A DNA stretch of 64,000 nucleotides from Clostridia bacterium (GCA_017440965.1 JAFSGH010000018.1:29473-93472); one strand, 5' to 3'; counted from the stretch's first letter, positions 53,347-62,689 are shown. Numbers and translations: made by a program. The notes: a model not told the origin generated them from the letters alone.

Positions 53347-53376
53347 ACAGAAACCCTTGATGTCTCAAGAGTTTCT
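53347..53376 (-). terminator. Terminator of the XRE gene
   Basis: On the minus strand CAGAAACTCTTGA pairs with TCAAGGGTTTCTG (one mismatch) and is followed by TTGTTTTTTA. Confidence 0.65.
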
Positions 53377-53457
53377 GTATTGATGTCATTTTATCTCCTA
53401 TATATGGAATTCATACTATTTTTAACCTTGCCGTGGTAGCTTTGTTTCACACAAAAC

Positions 53458-54555
53458 CTATTCTTCAAGAATTGAAATGAGCTCTTTAAATTCATGAGAT
53501 CCCCTGAATTCTTCTGACAACGGATATTTTTCGGTTAAGAGCTCTTTTATCTGCATTTTAGCGATATAATTAGTACCTAATGTCTGTTTATCAAATTTAT
53601 TGCCTTCAAACATTACTGAGTGCATGGTTGTTATTCTATCCATATTGTCAAATTCAATTGCAAGCTCACACATTTTTCTGAAGCTTTCCAATGCATTAAA
53701 CATATCGCCGAGCTTAAAATACCTTACCCCCAAATGTCCGTAATTATAAATTACTGTTCGCCACATTTTGCCGTAATGACCGTCATCGTACACAAAATTC
53801 AAAAAGTCAAGCTCTGCTTTGAAAGCTGAAAGCACCCATTCGTCAGAAAAATTTCTGTCATAGAAAAATCCGTTGTAATGAAAATAATGAGAATAAACAG
53901 TATTGAGTAACAAGAACTGTTCTTCAAGAGTGTTCATTATTATCTCATCGCCATTCGGATAGTTTTCAGGATAATAAAAACAAAACATTTCCTGTCCGTC
54001 TCTCATCCTCGGCATTTCTTTAATGATTTTTTCACAATCCTCAAATATTATGCCGCTTCCTTCCTTTTCTGAAAGCCCCTTGTAAAGCTCTATAATATGT
54101 CTTTTGGCAGAAATACGTATTTTGTCATTGTTGCAGTTCTGTTTGATATTTTCATATATTGCAATTATTTTTGCAACGTTTTCGGGTGTGTTTTCTTTGA
54201 AATGAACAAGGCAAGACATATATCTCAAAAGAATACGGAAATCATTAGGATACTTTTCTTTGAGTCTGTTTATTATTTTCTGCTTCAATTCTTTATCTGT
54301 TATATTATCATAAGCTTCAAGCTCTTTGGTGATTTCTGCTTCCTCCTCAGCTCTGTTAACACCGAGTAACTCATCAATACTTACCTTAAAAAAGCCTGCA
54401 ATTTGGGGAAGCATTGTTATATCGGGATAACTTTCCCCTCGCTCCCAATTGCTGACACTTTGAGAAGTGACACCTAAAAACTCTGAAAGAGTTTCTTGCG
54501 TAAGTCCTTTTTTGAGTCTTAAGCTTTTGATGTTTTCACTTAAATAAATAGTCAT
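53458..54555 (-). CDS. XRE-family regulator with C-terminal helical repeat domain
   Basis: This is a 365-residue protein. Residues about 3-65 are a Cro/CI helix-turn-helix: NIKSLRLKKGLTQETLSEFL, TSQSVSNWERGESYPD. The remaining 300 residues are helical with TPR-like aromatic spacing (YSHYFHYNGFFYDRNF). This resembles one-component sensors of the Rgg/RNPP kind, but no cognate peptide gene is visible. AGGAG precedes the ATG at 54555. The target is unknown, and neither neighbour is clearly co-transcribed. Confidence 0.8.
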   Translation of the reverse strand: MTIYLSENIKSLRLKKGLTQETLSEFLGVTSQSVSNWERGESYPDITMLPQIAGFFKVSIDELLGVNRAEEEAEITKELEAYDNITDKELKQKIINRLKEKYPNDFRILLRYMSCLVHFKENTPENVAKIIAIYENIKQNCNNDKIRISAKRHIIELYKGLSEKEGSGIIFEDCEKIIKEMPRMRDGQEMFCFYYPENYPNGDEIIMNTLEEQFLLLNTVYSHYFHYNGFFYDRNFSDEWVLSAFKAELDFLNFVYDDGHYGKMWRTVIYNYGHLGVRYFKLGDMFNALESFRKMCELAIEFDNMDRITTMHSVMFEGNKFDKQTLGTNYIAKMQIKELLTEKYPLSEEFRGSHEFKELISILEE

Positions 54556-54744
54556 TATTCTTATCACTCCTGATTAGATTTATTGACCGGTCCGTATACA
54601 TAATAATGCACCGGACTAAAAAAAACAATAAATCATCCTTTGGATGCTTATCAAGAGTTGCTTGAAAAATACAATGCAAATAATAAAAATTTTTTTCTTT
54701 ATGTTCAAAGTTCACTATCCTCAAACAATTCTTATTCATCAAAC

Positions 54745-55386
54745 TCAATTAAGCTCTGAGATTTTCTCTTCAAGCTTCTGAACAAACTGACCGACAAAAT
54801 ATCCGTCTATGAATCGGTGGTTGACATCAAGAGTCATATTGATAATGTACTTGCCGTTTTGCTCAGTGTATTTGCCCCAAACAAGGATAGGCGCAGTGTC
54901 GTCTTTGAGCTTCGGGTCGGTGTAATCACGCTCGTTTGAACACATTGTTATATCCGCCCACGGAATACATGAAAAGACAATCTGCGATTCTCTTAAGCCG
55001 CCGAGAGAATATACCGATAAGGGATTGTTTTCACTTTCCTTGCGTGCATTTGTTGCAAATTCAATAATATCTCCGTCGCAGGGAAGTGATACCATATGAA
55101 AGCTTGTTGCACCTTTTTTCAGATCGGTAAAGCAAGGCACACGGCGGTCAATCTTATAGACCTTGTTATCCTCTGTTTCAAGCAGAAATTCATCAATTTC
55201 GTTGATCGATTGTGCACATAAATATATGAGCGAATAATAAAAAGAGATTTTATTCTTTCTTGTGAATGCCAGAAGCTTTGTTATGTCAATATTAAAGGCT
55301 ACACAATAATGCGGAGTTGCAATGTTTGAATAAAACTCAAAATGCTCTTTTCTTTCCCAAGCATTAATATCAATTTCTTTTCTCAT
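54745..55386 (-). CDS. Chloramphenicol acetyltransferase family (CatA-like)
   Basis: This is a 213-residue protein of usual CAT length. NIATPHYCVAFNIDITKLL is the N-terminal segment, SCIPWADITMC the middle and VNHRFIDGYFVGQFV the C-terminal H-x3-D-G motif with catalytic His. The family also includes E2-like acyltransferases. The residue before the catalytic His is Asn rather than the His of classical CAT, so activity on chloramphenicol needs proof. AGAGGTG precedes the start and a sigma-A promoter lies just upstream. Confidence 0.8.
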   Translation of the reverse strand: MRKEIDINAWERKEHFEFYSNIATPHYCVAFNIDITKLLAFTRKNKISFYYSLIYLCAQSINEIDEFLLETEDNKVYKIDRRVPCFTDLKKGATSFHMVSLPCDGDIIEFATNARKESENNPLSVYSLGGLRESQIVFSCIPWADITMCSNERDYTDPKLKDDTAPILVWGKYTEQNGKYIINMTLDVNHRFIDGYFVGQFVQKLEEKISELN

Positions 55387-55420
55387 AAAACACCTCTGCA
55401 AATACTTATATGTCAGGGAA

Positions 55421-55449
55421 ATTATATCATACATTTAAAACTAAAACAA
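55421..55449 (-). promoter_or_regulatory. Sigma-A promoter of the CAT-like gene
   Basis: TTGTTT (55449-55444), 17 bases, TATAAT (55426-55421) on the minus strand. Confidence 0.7.
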
Positions 55450-55517
55450 TATAAATAGTTTTCTGACCTTCTATAACACTAAAAGACCTCACTCTTTGCT
55501 CTGCTACAGAGCACCTA
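55441..55517 (+). mobile_element. IS3-family transposase remnant A
   Basis: The plus-strand codons from 55469 read FYNTKRPHSLLCYRAP. This matches the conserved end of IS3-family integrase cores (YNxxRPHSxLxYxxP). Nothing upstream of it codes. It is homologous to the segment at 62124-62200 over about 75 bases. Confidence 0.7.
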
Positions 55518-55552
55518 ATGCATACTCTCATAAAAGAGTGTAGCTTAAAATA

Positions 55553-56284
55553 TTAATTATTGATTTTCGTTATTTTCACATATTCAGTTGGTGTCATTTT
55601 ATAAAATCTTTTAAACGCCGTTATGAAATATGTCTGCGACGAGAAACCGGCTTCAGTACATATATCTTTTTCATTGACACCTTTGAGTAATAAGATCTTA
55701 GCTTTTTCAAGCTTTTGTCGCAGAATATATATACTCAGGTTTTCGCCTATTTCTTTCTTGAATATCTGTGACAGATAATCCGCTGATATTCCGCAATAAT
55801 TTGCAACAGAAGATACACTGATCTTTTGAGAGAGATTTTCGTTTATATATTTTATGCAATTTCTTATGTGCGGTGAAAACTCAGGCTGTTTTTTATTCTT
55901 TTTAACATCTTCCGTTAACTTAACAATTTCAATTCCCAAGCACACAAAGATTTCATTTTTATCGGTCAGCTTATCGATCGTATTGATCACTCTGTCTGAA
56001 AATTCATAGGCTTTGGTCTCATTCAGTCCGCCCTGAATAGCATATCGGGTAGCAAGTGTAATTGTGCTGACTGCCATATACTTGTGTTGCATAAGCTCAT
56101 CATCAGACATCCGTCCCATAACGATGAGAGAATCAAGATCATTAAGCTGTGCTATCAGCGATTCTATATCCCCCTGCTGAACGCAAGAAAACAACCGTAT
56201 TTCGGCACTGTACGGAGTATGCTTTTCATCGAAGGCATTTTTATTCTCGATGGTCTTAACAGTTACAAGCTCACCAATGTTCAT
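55553..56284 (-). CDS. AraC-family transcriptional regulator
   Basis: This is a 243-residue protein. The C-terminal 100 residues hold both helix-turn-helix motifs: SVSSVANYCGISADYLSQIF and KDICTEAGFSSQTYFITAFK, then FYKMTPTEY. The N-terminal part (about 1-130) is a helical sensor without a cupin pattern. It starts 4 bases after the kinase-like gene stop, so it is the last gene of a three-gene operon with a kinase and a hydrolase. Confidence 0.88.
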   Translation of the reverse strand: MNIGELVTVKTIENKNAFDEKHTPYSAEIRLFSCVQQGDIESLIAQLNDLDSLIVMGRMSDDELMQHKYMAVSTITLATRYAIQGGLNETKAYEFSDRVINTIDKLTDKNEIFVCLGIEIVKLTEDVKKNKKQPEFSPHIRNCIKYINENLSQKISVSSVANYCGISADYLSQIFKKEIGENLSIYILRQKLEKAKILLLKGVNEKDICTEAGFSSQTYFITAFKRFYKMTPTEYVKITKINN

Positions 56285-56288
56285 TAAA

Positions 56289-57230
56289 TCACATCTTTTC
56301 TTTCAGCTTTTTCATCTCTTTTTTTAGTCTTGCATTATTCAAGTCTTCCCAGAGCGGCATTATAAGACCGCCTTTAAGTCTCATTGCCGCCTCGTGCATA
56401 GAAGCATAATAGGCAACTCTGAAATCGGCAAATTCTGACATTTCACTGTTACGCTTGTATTCTTCATAAAGGCCGTAGGCATCGCCCCACATATTGCGAA
56501 GCTGGAACAAATCATACTCCTTATCCGCCCAGATGCTGCCGCAGGGATCTATAAATGCTGTAAGCTCCAGAGTTTTGGTATCAGCCATTATGTTCATTAT
56601 ATTAAGATCTCCGTGAATAAGCACAGGCTTTGTGTTTTCTTCGGGCAAGCTGTTAAAAAGCTCAGTGGCTTGAGTAAGAAGCTGCAGCTTTTTCTTGCTG
56701 AACCTTCCGTTTTCTGATAATTCCTTCAATGCCGTAAGCCAAGGCTCCTGCTTTTCTTTTTTGTAGTATTCGTACCAGCTGTCATAAATCGGGTTGGATA
56801 AAGAACCAAATTTATCATTTGTTACACTGTGCCATTGGAGCATACCTGAAATAACATCATTTGCAAATTTCTGTTTCTGACTCTTGTTTTTAAACAAGAA
56901 CATCGGATTTAATACATTTTGTCCGTTTACAAAGCTCATAGCTAAAATTGCTGTGGTCTCATCCTCATAAGTAAAAAGGACCTCGGGCATCCTTACGCTT
57001 GTATTCCCTGACAGAGATTGCAGCTGCTGAGCTTCTTCGTATTGCGAGCCCTGTACCCGGTAAGCTTTTACAGCAATAGCTTCTGAGTCGGAAAGCTCTG
57101 CCTTATAAACTCTGCCGAAGCTGCCGCCGCCGATAAACTTGAGCTTATCGGCATTCTTCCCCAATTCTTTTGAAATGATCTCCGGTAAAATGGGTAATAA
57201 ATGCTTATCGCTATTATCAAGAATTTTCAT
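56289..57230 (-). CDS. Aminoglycoside-phosphotransferase/fructosamine-kinase-like protein
   Basis: This is a 313-residue kinase-fold protein. Gly-rich loop FIGGGSFGRVYKAEL, Lys in AIAVKAYRV, the catalytic LIHGDLNIMNIM (HGDxxxxN) and the metal Asp in AFIDPCGSIWAD are in order. APH-superfamily enzymes phosphorylate aminoglycosides, choline, or sugars. AAC/CAT neighbours hint at drug resistance, but this is context only. It overlaps the upstream hydrolase gene by 14 bases and has GGGAGG, so it is co-translated. Confidence 0.82.
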   Translation of the reverse strand: MKILDNSDKHLLPILPEIISKELGKNADKLKFIGGGSFGRVYKAELSDSEAIAVKAYRVQGSQYEEAQQLQSLSGNTSVRMPEVLFTYEDETTAILAMSFVNGQNVLNPMFLFKNKSQKQKFANDVISGMLQWHSVTNDKFGSLSNPIYDSWYEYYKKEKQEPWLTALKELSENGRFSKKKLQLLTQATELFNSLPEENTKPVLIHGDLNIMNIMADTKTLELTAFIDPCGSIWADKEYDLFQLRNMWGDAYGLYEEYKRNSEMSEFADFRVAYYASMHEAAMRLKGGLIMPLWEDLNNARLKKEMKKLKEKM

Positions 57231-58155
57231 TTGTATCCTCCCATATTCTCCGCTTCACTTTGTCATAAGCTTTTTTACTTTCAGGCAGAAAAGAAAACAA
57301 TTGAAAGCAATGGCACATACCTTCAAATTTGTAAAGCCGGGCATCAATATTTGCATTTTTCATTTTATCATACACTCTGTCGCTGTCGCTCTCATCCAGC
57401 TCCGCAGTCCCGCATATCAATGTAACCTTGGGGAATTTTTCAAAACTGCCGAACAAGGGTGAAATATAGGGATCTGTTCTGTCAACATTCAGAGCATACT
57501 TTGATATTCTTCTTAATAAATGAAGATTATCTTCTACTTTTTTGTGCTTTGCAATTCCGTAAAACGGATCAGTATATGCATTTTTAATTTTAGAATCTCC
57601 GCTTGAGGTTGCGTCTGCCCATAAAGAAAAGCAAACAATGTGTCCGGGCAAAGGATAATTGTTGTCTCTGAGCCAAAGGCAAGATGTCAAAGCCAATGTG
57701 GCACCTGCACTGTCACCGATAACAATAATATCTGAATTGTTAATTCCTTCATCCAATAAATGCAGATATATTTTCACAACATCGTGCATCTGTGACGGGA
57801 GCTGATATTCAGGAAATCTTCCGTAGTCTGCATTTATTACAGTTGCACCACAGAACATATTGCTATATTTTTCGGCAAGCTTGCGGTAAAAATCATTCAG
57901 TTCAATTTTAAATCCGCCGCCGTGAATCATCAAAATAACTTTTTCTGTATTGCAATTCTTATTAATAATCTTTTCGTATTTAACATCTTCAATAGAATGC
58001 TTTGTATATGTAAAGTTCTTTGAGGGTTTATATCTTGACTTTTTATCTTTTGTTAGTTTTGCAGCATTGTCAGATAATTTTGAACTGTCAGATAATGGAG
58101 AATGAAATATCATACGCAAAGCTGCCATAAAGATTTTTGAACTTATAGACTGCAT
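57217..58155 (-). CDS. Alpha/beta hydrolase, hormone-sensitive-lipase type
   Basis: This is a 312-residue protein. Oxyanion motif MIHGGGFKIEL, nucleophile Ser in IVIGDSAGATLAL, Asp in LICGTAELDESD and His near FEGMCHCFQLF complete the HSL/carboxylesterase fold. The family hydrolyses short acyl esters. It heads a likely operon with the APH-like kinase and AraC regulator. Its start has only GAGAAGG in contact with the ATG, so an internal start is possible. Confidence 0.82.
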   Translation of the reverse strand: MQSISSKIFMAALRMIFHSPLSDSSKLSDNAAKLTKDKKSRYKPSKNFTYTKHSIEDVKYEKIINKNCNTEKVILMIHGGGFKIELNDFYRKLAEKYSNMFCGATVINADYGRFPEYQLPSQMHDVVKIYLHLLDEGINNSDIIVIGDSAGATLALTSCLWLRDNNYPLPGHIVCFSLWADATSSGDSKIKNAYTDPFYGIAKHKKVEDNLHLLRRISKYALNVDRTDPYISPLFGSFEKFPKVTLICGTAELDESDSDRVYDKMKNANIDARLYKFEGMCHCFQLFSFLPESKKAYDKVKRRIWEDTNENS

Positions 58156-58692
58156 ACCTTCTCACCCATCCTTCTATTTGAATCTTATCATAAGATTCTC
58201 GGGAATTCAATAATTCCGGGTTTTTCATATCTGTAAATCAAAATGATCAAGGAAAAATAAAACGACCGCCAATCCAAACAAACAGATCCTCGGTCGTAAA
58301 TATGTTCCTAAATTATAATACCACGGACAAAAGCAACTAAAGTCATTGAATAACCGAAAATTTACAAGAGTGGCATCGTCTCGTGTACTTGATATATCCC
58401 TTCGATTTTAAATCTCTGAAAATCATACAAAAAAACTGCGTGAATAATCATTACATAGTGTTTGATAATTTTACTGACGAAACTAAAAATATTCGTCGGT
58501 CTGTTTGGGTTATCTGAAATCTCAGAAAAATTAGTTTTCAACAAGTTAACAACACAAAAAATCATCCGAGACTCACTTCAACCGTGAATCTCGGATTTTT
58601 TCAGGCTGTTTTTTCACAGCCCCTAAAAGGATGGTTTCATACTATTCTGAGAAGCAACACAAATACAGCATTTACAGTTCTCAGATCAGAAT
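58156..58692. other. Non-coding stretch with terminator hairpins
   Basis: No credible gene is here; a 67-codon minus frame at 58362-58565 lacks support. CCGAGACTCAC/GTGAATCTCGG (58566-58594) has T-runs on both sides and can end the XRE membrane gene. A longer ACGACCG/CGGTCGT hairpin near 58260-58297 has a T-rich tail on the minus strand. Confidence 0.55.
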
Positions 58693-59301
58693 TTATTTCT
58701 TTATTACTTTTTTGCACCAAGTGCGCTTATTACACTTGGGACATTTTAAGTAACGGGTAGTTCCCAGATGCATCGCATTAAGTGCTTCCATATAGGTAGG
58801 TACTATCTCTTGTCCGCACTTTTCACACTTATAAGCACCGACACTGACTTCAAGCTTTAACGCATAGAAGCACGGTACTAAAAACACAATACAAAGACCG
58901 AGAATTGCGACAAGCTGCCACATACCTTCGGGTATCAGATATACGACGATGAAAAGTCCTGCAATCAATGAGGTAATGCTTACAGCTATAATTACCCACA
59001 TAGAAGTCCAGATCGTTTTGTTTTTCTTCTCCATTTCCTTTGCCATATCTAAGAGAAGCTGCTCATTTTTCTGATTATCATTTTCCATATCAAGTTTCTC
59101 CCCGCTTAATAATTCATTTACACTGATGCAAAGGATATCACAAAGCTCAAGCATTATCGAAGTATCAGGCATTGCCAAGCCGCGTTCCCACTTGGATATT
59201 GCTTTATCGGTGATATCCAGTTTTTCTGCCAACTGCAATTGTGTCAGGTTCACATTTTTTCTGCATTCGGCAATAAATCTTCCGATTTCAATTTGATTCA
59301 T
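58693..59301 (-). CDS. XRE regulator fused to a two-helix membrane segment and zinc ribbon
   Basis: This is a 202-residue protein. Residues about 5-65 are a helix-turn-helix (ECRKNVNLTQLQLAEKL, TDKAISKWERG). A coiled linker (KEMEKKNKTIW) leads to two hydrophobic helices (MWVIIAVSITSLIAGLFIVV and a second). A C-terminal CEKCGQEI and CPKCNKRTWC supply four Cys for a zinc ribbon. A DNA-binding domain tethered to the membrane is a common sensor arrangement in Firmicutes. AGGAGG precedes the ATG at 59301. Confidence 0.82.
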   Translation of the reverse strand: MNQIEIGRFIAECRKNVNLTQLQLAEKLDITDKAISKWERGLAMPDTSIMLELCDILCISVNELLSGEKLDMENDNQKNEQLLLDMAKEMEKKNKTIWTSMWVIIAVSITSLIAGLFIVVYLIPEGMWQLVAILGLCIVFLVPCFYALKLEVSVGAYKCEKCGQEIVPTYMEALNAMHLGTTRYLKCPKCNKRTWCKKVIKK

Positions 59302-59536
59302 GGACTGCCTCCTTTCGCATTCAGTATAGATAATTAAGAGGAGAAAACACACCCACCATTGGTTTAGTGAGGAGAATTAAACCTATGGTAGAGTCAAAAT
59401 TGACCGTAAAGATCTTATTTGTTAAGCTGATTATATCATAACTCTGTCATAAAACAATAGTACATAAAACAAAAAAACCATCCCAAGGGAGACACTTCAT
59501 AAAGAAGTAGTCTCCTTTTTTCTATACAAAGAGAAA
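59302..59536. promoter_or_regulatory. Promoter region of the XRE membrane gene and a terminator
   Basis: A minus-strand -10 TATAAT with a weak -35 (TTGTTT, 16-base spacer) lies near 59428-59455. A hairpin with T-run (GGGAGAC...GTCTCCTTTTTT, 59486-59521) follows. An imperfect inverted repeat GGTTTA/TAAACC lies near 59359-59382 in the leader and could bind a regulator. Confidence 0.5.
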
Positions 59537-59850
59537 ATGACACTTTCGGTTTTTGAAAGTGTCATAGTAGGTTACATACTTTGAGGAAGGTAAATACTTG
59601 CCGAAAATAAAGAATATCTTTCTCGGCGGGTAAAGTGATATTGCAAACTATCGTTTGCAGTGATATTTGACCTGCGGTCAAGTTATATGAAAGCCTTGCG
59701 GCTTTCGTTATATTATATTCGCTCATAAACTGTCCGAAGGACAATATAACTTGGCGAAAGCCAAATATAACTGCGAAGCAATATAACTCGCCGTTAGGCG
59801 AATATAACTGAGGCACCTTCCTTGCGGAGGGTGCCTCAACGGACGGTTTC
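59537..59850. repeat. Hairpin array 1 with repeated ATATAAC-type linkers
   Basis: At least eight short hairpins are strung together: GACCTGCGGTC, GAAAGCC/GGCTTTC, GTCCGAAGGAC, GGCGAAAGCC, TGCGAAGCA, CGCCGTTAGGCG, and outer stems at 59537-59565 and 59811-59836. They are joined by the linker GTTATAT in the left half and its complement ATATAAC in the right half. AAAATAAAGAATATC (59604-59618) is shared exactly with array 2. The minus ORF at 59562-59882 crosses the hairpins and is not a gene. Confidence 0.8.
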
Positions 59851-59998
59851 TTTGTTCGGGACATCTGCCCCATTTTGAACATATGTTAAATAATAATTCT
59901 CTTAGGTTCAGGATAAAAGTATTTATGTAACTATTTATAGTTCGATAAATTGGATTTTGTTATTATAAATCAATATTGATTACACATTATTTAAGAAC

Positions 59999-62026
59999 TT
60001 ATTGCAACAAGGCATTTGCAACAAACGGTTTCCATTCTTTTTTTGCATAATCGAAAGCACCAAAGCCTGCGTTGTATTCCCAATAGGCCCAGGAAAGGTT
60101 ATGTTTTTTCATCAGCTTAACTGCTCCGCTGAGAAATTGTGAAACATCTTCTTCAGAAACTTGTTTCTCATATACACCGAATTCACCAACTATAACCTTT
60201 ATGCCTGTTTTTTTCTGATATTCTTCTGCAACTGTCAACGCCTGTTCAAATATGTCCAGCATATCTTTTGAAAACGGGATTTTTTCCTTGTAAGCACCAT
60301 CCAACCATTCAGCACCCTGATGCGTAAAATTCATAGGCTCATAATTATGTACATCTATGACAATATTCTTATCCGAACGATTGACGAGCATTGAAGAAAG
60401 CTTATGTGCACTGTTCCAGTTCATTGGTGAAAGAACAACCGTTCTGTCATCATCAATTTTTCTTATAGCGGCAACAGTGGAAAGCTGAATGTAATTCCAC
60501 TTTATATCACTCAGTTTATCGCTGTCGTTATTCGGCTCATTAAGTATTTCAAAACAAAGCTTTTTACTGTAATCGGCATATCTCTCTGCAACGTGCTCCC
60601 AGATGGAAATCAATCTTTCGATGTTCTGAGCATCAGGATTTTCAGTGAAGTCTGACCAGCCGTGCAAATCAAGCAATACAGTCAGATCAGACTCAAGTGC
60701 GAGTTTGAGAACAGTATCAAGATTTCTCATTGCACTTTCATTTAATCTGCCGTCGAAATCGAGCATCCAACCGAAATTCACGGGAAGGCGTATAAAATCA
60801 AAGCCTTTGTTCCGCACATTTTCAAAGGTTTCTTTTTCCATTATGTAATCACGGGCAAAACCCGATTCCATACAGGGCATATTGATTCCACGATTGATAT
60901 TTAAAGCTATATCCGCATTTTCATCGCAGGCAGGTGTAATGAAATAATCTGTAATATTGAATATGTTTTTGAAAAAATTCCTGATTAAGGAAAAAACCGA
61001 AAGCTCAGCCCATTCCGGTATCTCAGGACGGGCAGCTGTGTTTTGCGTAAATGTTACGCTGTCCGCATTCAGATTCTTTATTTTAATTGCAGGGCGTATA
61101 CCCGTGCCCGTGAAATATGTAAAAAAGGGATAGCGGTTACAGTAAAAGTCGTGACCGTATAAGCTTCCGTCTGCTGAAACGCAGACTGCTGTGTAGCAGT
61201 TGTCTCCCGGCGTGCGAAGATACCAATATGAATTACCGCCGTCAACAAACAGCCCCTGACATTTTGCATAATCTGTGCCGGTTGCAATTCTTTCTTGGTT
61301 CTGACTGTTTTTTACCTCGTTCACTGATGGAAGAAAAACCCTGTCTTCAAAAGCAGCCCATAAATCGTCAATATAGTTATATTCAAGATTTTCTTTTTCC
61401 TCTGCCGTAAACGCGCAGTTAAGAAATTCGTTATTCAGCATATTTCTTATACTGCTGACAACATAATAATTTGACCAATCATAATACTGATAATCAGCGA
61501 AATATTCCCAACCGTTATAAAAGATCATATTCTGAAACGGCTGTGAATCAATAATGGAGTCGCATATTGCATATCCCGACTTTTCGTCAACAATGCGCCA
61601 TTTAAGCGGTTCGTAGCTGAACCAGTATATTTTGCCGCATTCGTAGCCGTTGTTGTCCTGATATGTGTCACCGTCAGTTGTAGATTCAAAGCCTGAAAAA
61701 TACGGTCTGTACGAGTCAAACCTTACCGCCCTGTACTTGTTGCCGTCAAGGTTTACATCAGCATACTGCATATAGTCAGCAATGTGCATTTTTCCGTCAT
61801 TCCACTTGCCTGTGCCGCAATAATAATCATAACTTTTCCATTGAAGCTCGATGCTGTTAAGTGATGACAGCAATTGATCATTTTTAACCTCGCTTTGCGG
61901 ATAAGAGCCGAAAAGAAAAATGTCGTCTGCCCCGATATCTTCCGCTGCCGAAGAAACCAAAGGCAGAGTAGTTATCATAATAGCTATGGCAACCAAAAAT
62001 GATAACAGTCTATATCGATTATTCAT
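59999..62026 (-). CDS. Secreted GH5 endoglucanase-type enzyme with N-terminal DUF6273 domain
   Basis: This is a 675-residue protein. A signal peptide ends near residue 28. Residues about 30-320 resemble DUF6273: FLFGSYPQSEV, YEPLKWRIVDEKSGYAI, SSIRNMLNNEFL, TGIRPAIKI. The GH5 barrel covers about 365-672: LNINRGINMP, acid/base E497 in EILNEPN, VHNYEPMNF, and nucleophile E615 in VGEFGVYE. GH5 cuts beta-glucans or mannans. DUF6273 domains are typical of gut Firmicutes surface proteins and may bind ligands. It has a clear sigma-A promoter (62080-62108). Confidence 0.9.
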   Translation of the reverse strand: MNNRYRLLSFLVAIAIMITTLPLVSSAAEDIGADDIFLFGSYPQSEVKNDQLLSSLNSIELQWKSYDYYCGTGKWNDGKMHIADYMQYADVNLDGNKYRAVRFDSYRPYFSGFESTTDGDTYQDNNGYECGKIYWFSYEPLKWRIVDEKSGYAICDSIIDSQPFQNMIFYNGWEYFADYQYYDWSNYYVVSSIRNMLNNEFLNCAFTAEEKENLEYNYIDDLWAAFEDRVFLPSVNEVKNSQNQERIATGTDYAKCQGLFVDGGNSYWYLRTPGDNCYTAVCVSADGSLYGHDFYCNRYPFFTYFTGTGIRPAIKIKNLNADSVTFTQNTAARPEIPEWAELSVFSLIRNFFKNIFNITDYFITPACDENADIALNINRGINMPCMESGFARDYIMEKETFENVRNKGFDFIRLPVNFGWMLDFDGRLNESAMRNLDTVLKLALESDLTVLLDLHGWSDFTENPDAQNIERLISIWEHVAERYADYSKKLCFEILNEPNNDSDKLSDIKWNYIQLSTVAAIRKIDDDRTVVLSPMNWNSAHKLSSMLVNRSDKNIVIDVHNYEPMNFTHQGAEWLDGAYKEKIPFSKDMLDIFEQALTVAEEYQKKTGIKVIVGEFGVYEKQVSEEDVSQFLSGAVKLMKKHNLSWAYWEYNAGFGAFDYAKKEWKPFVANALLQ

Positions 62027-62079
62027 AAAGACCTCCTGTATGGCATATATTGACCGCCAAATTCTTATTTATTAAAAAT

Positions 62080-62108
62080 ATTATATCATACCTTAAAAAC
62101 AAATACAA
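62080..62108 (-). promoter_or_regulatory. Sigma-A promoter of the GH5 gene
   Basis: TTGTAT (62108-62103), 17 bases, TATAAT (62085-62080) on the minus strand. Confidence 0.75.
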
Positions 62109-62123
62109 TAGCGCCCAAATAAA

Positions 62124-62283
62124 GCAAAAACATATAAACAATTTTCAGAACTTCTATAACAATAAAAGACCTCACTCTTTGCTTAGATACAGAACACCTG
62201 ATATCTCTGAAGACGAATTAAAGAAAATACTCGATATATCAAGGGTTCAAAAAACGAAATACCTGCAAACGGAACACAAATGA
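62124..62283 (+). mobile_element. IS3-family transposase remnant B
   Basis: Plus-strand codons from 62152 read FYNNKRPHSLLRYRTPDISE and continue to a stop at 62281-62283. This is the last stretch of an IS3-type transposase; the rest is missing. It is homologous to remnant A, which lies in the same position relative to the CAT-like gene. It overlaps nothing else coding. Confidence 0.75.
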
Positions 62284-62311
62284 TTCGAATTGCAGGTATA
62301 ATTCATTGTTC

Positions 62312-62637
62312 GTGCGAAGCACCACCGCCAAAAGCTTGGCTTTTGCTTGTTTTGGAACAAAACTTATGGTTCTTCACGGAAAGTTGGGGAATGATGTCGG
62401 CACGGGAGTGCCGGGGAAAAGTTTTGCGTGAGCTTTTTCAAAAGCTCACGGCGTCAAGAGGCAGAGCCTCTTGACGCGCTTAGCAGAGTGCGAAATCTCT
62501 CAAGCTTGCAATTGCGAGAAGGGGAGAAAAACAGTCCGGTGGACTGTTTTTCGTTGGGTACCCTCGCCGGGCGGCCCCAGGTGCGAAGCACAAAATGATT
62601 AAAGTGAGTAATATGATTCCCCAAATTTCCGTGAAGA
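62312..62637. mobile_element. MITE-like hairpin element with inverted ends
   Basis: Two 22-base ends (62371-62392 and 62616-62637) are inverted copies with one mismatch. They enclose a series of strong stems: GTGAGCTTT/AAAGCTCAC (62428-62449), GCGTCAAGAGGC/GCCTCTTGACGC (62451-62477) and AAAACAGTCC/GGACTGTTTT (62527-62550). GTGCGAAGCAC occurs at 62312-62322 and again at 62581-62591. No ORF is present. It looks like a non-autonomous transposable element. Confidence 0.6.
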
Positions 62638-62689
62638 GGGAAACTTATTATTTTTATATTATTAGTTTCATCCGTGATTTTTGTAGAGG

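Noticed and set aside
59562-59882. 106-codon minus-strand ORF
   Set aside because: It translates the hairpin array itself; no start signal is present.
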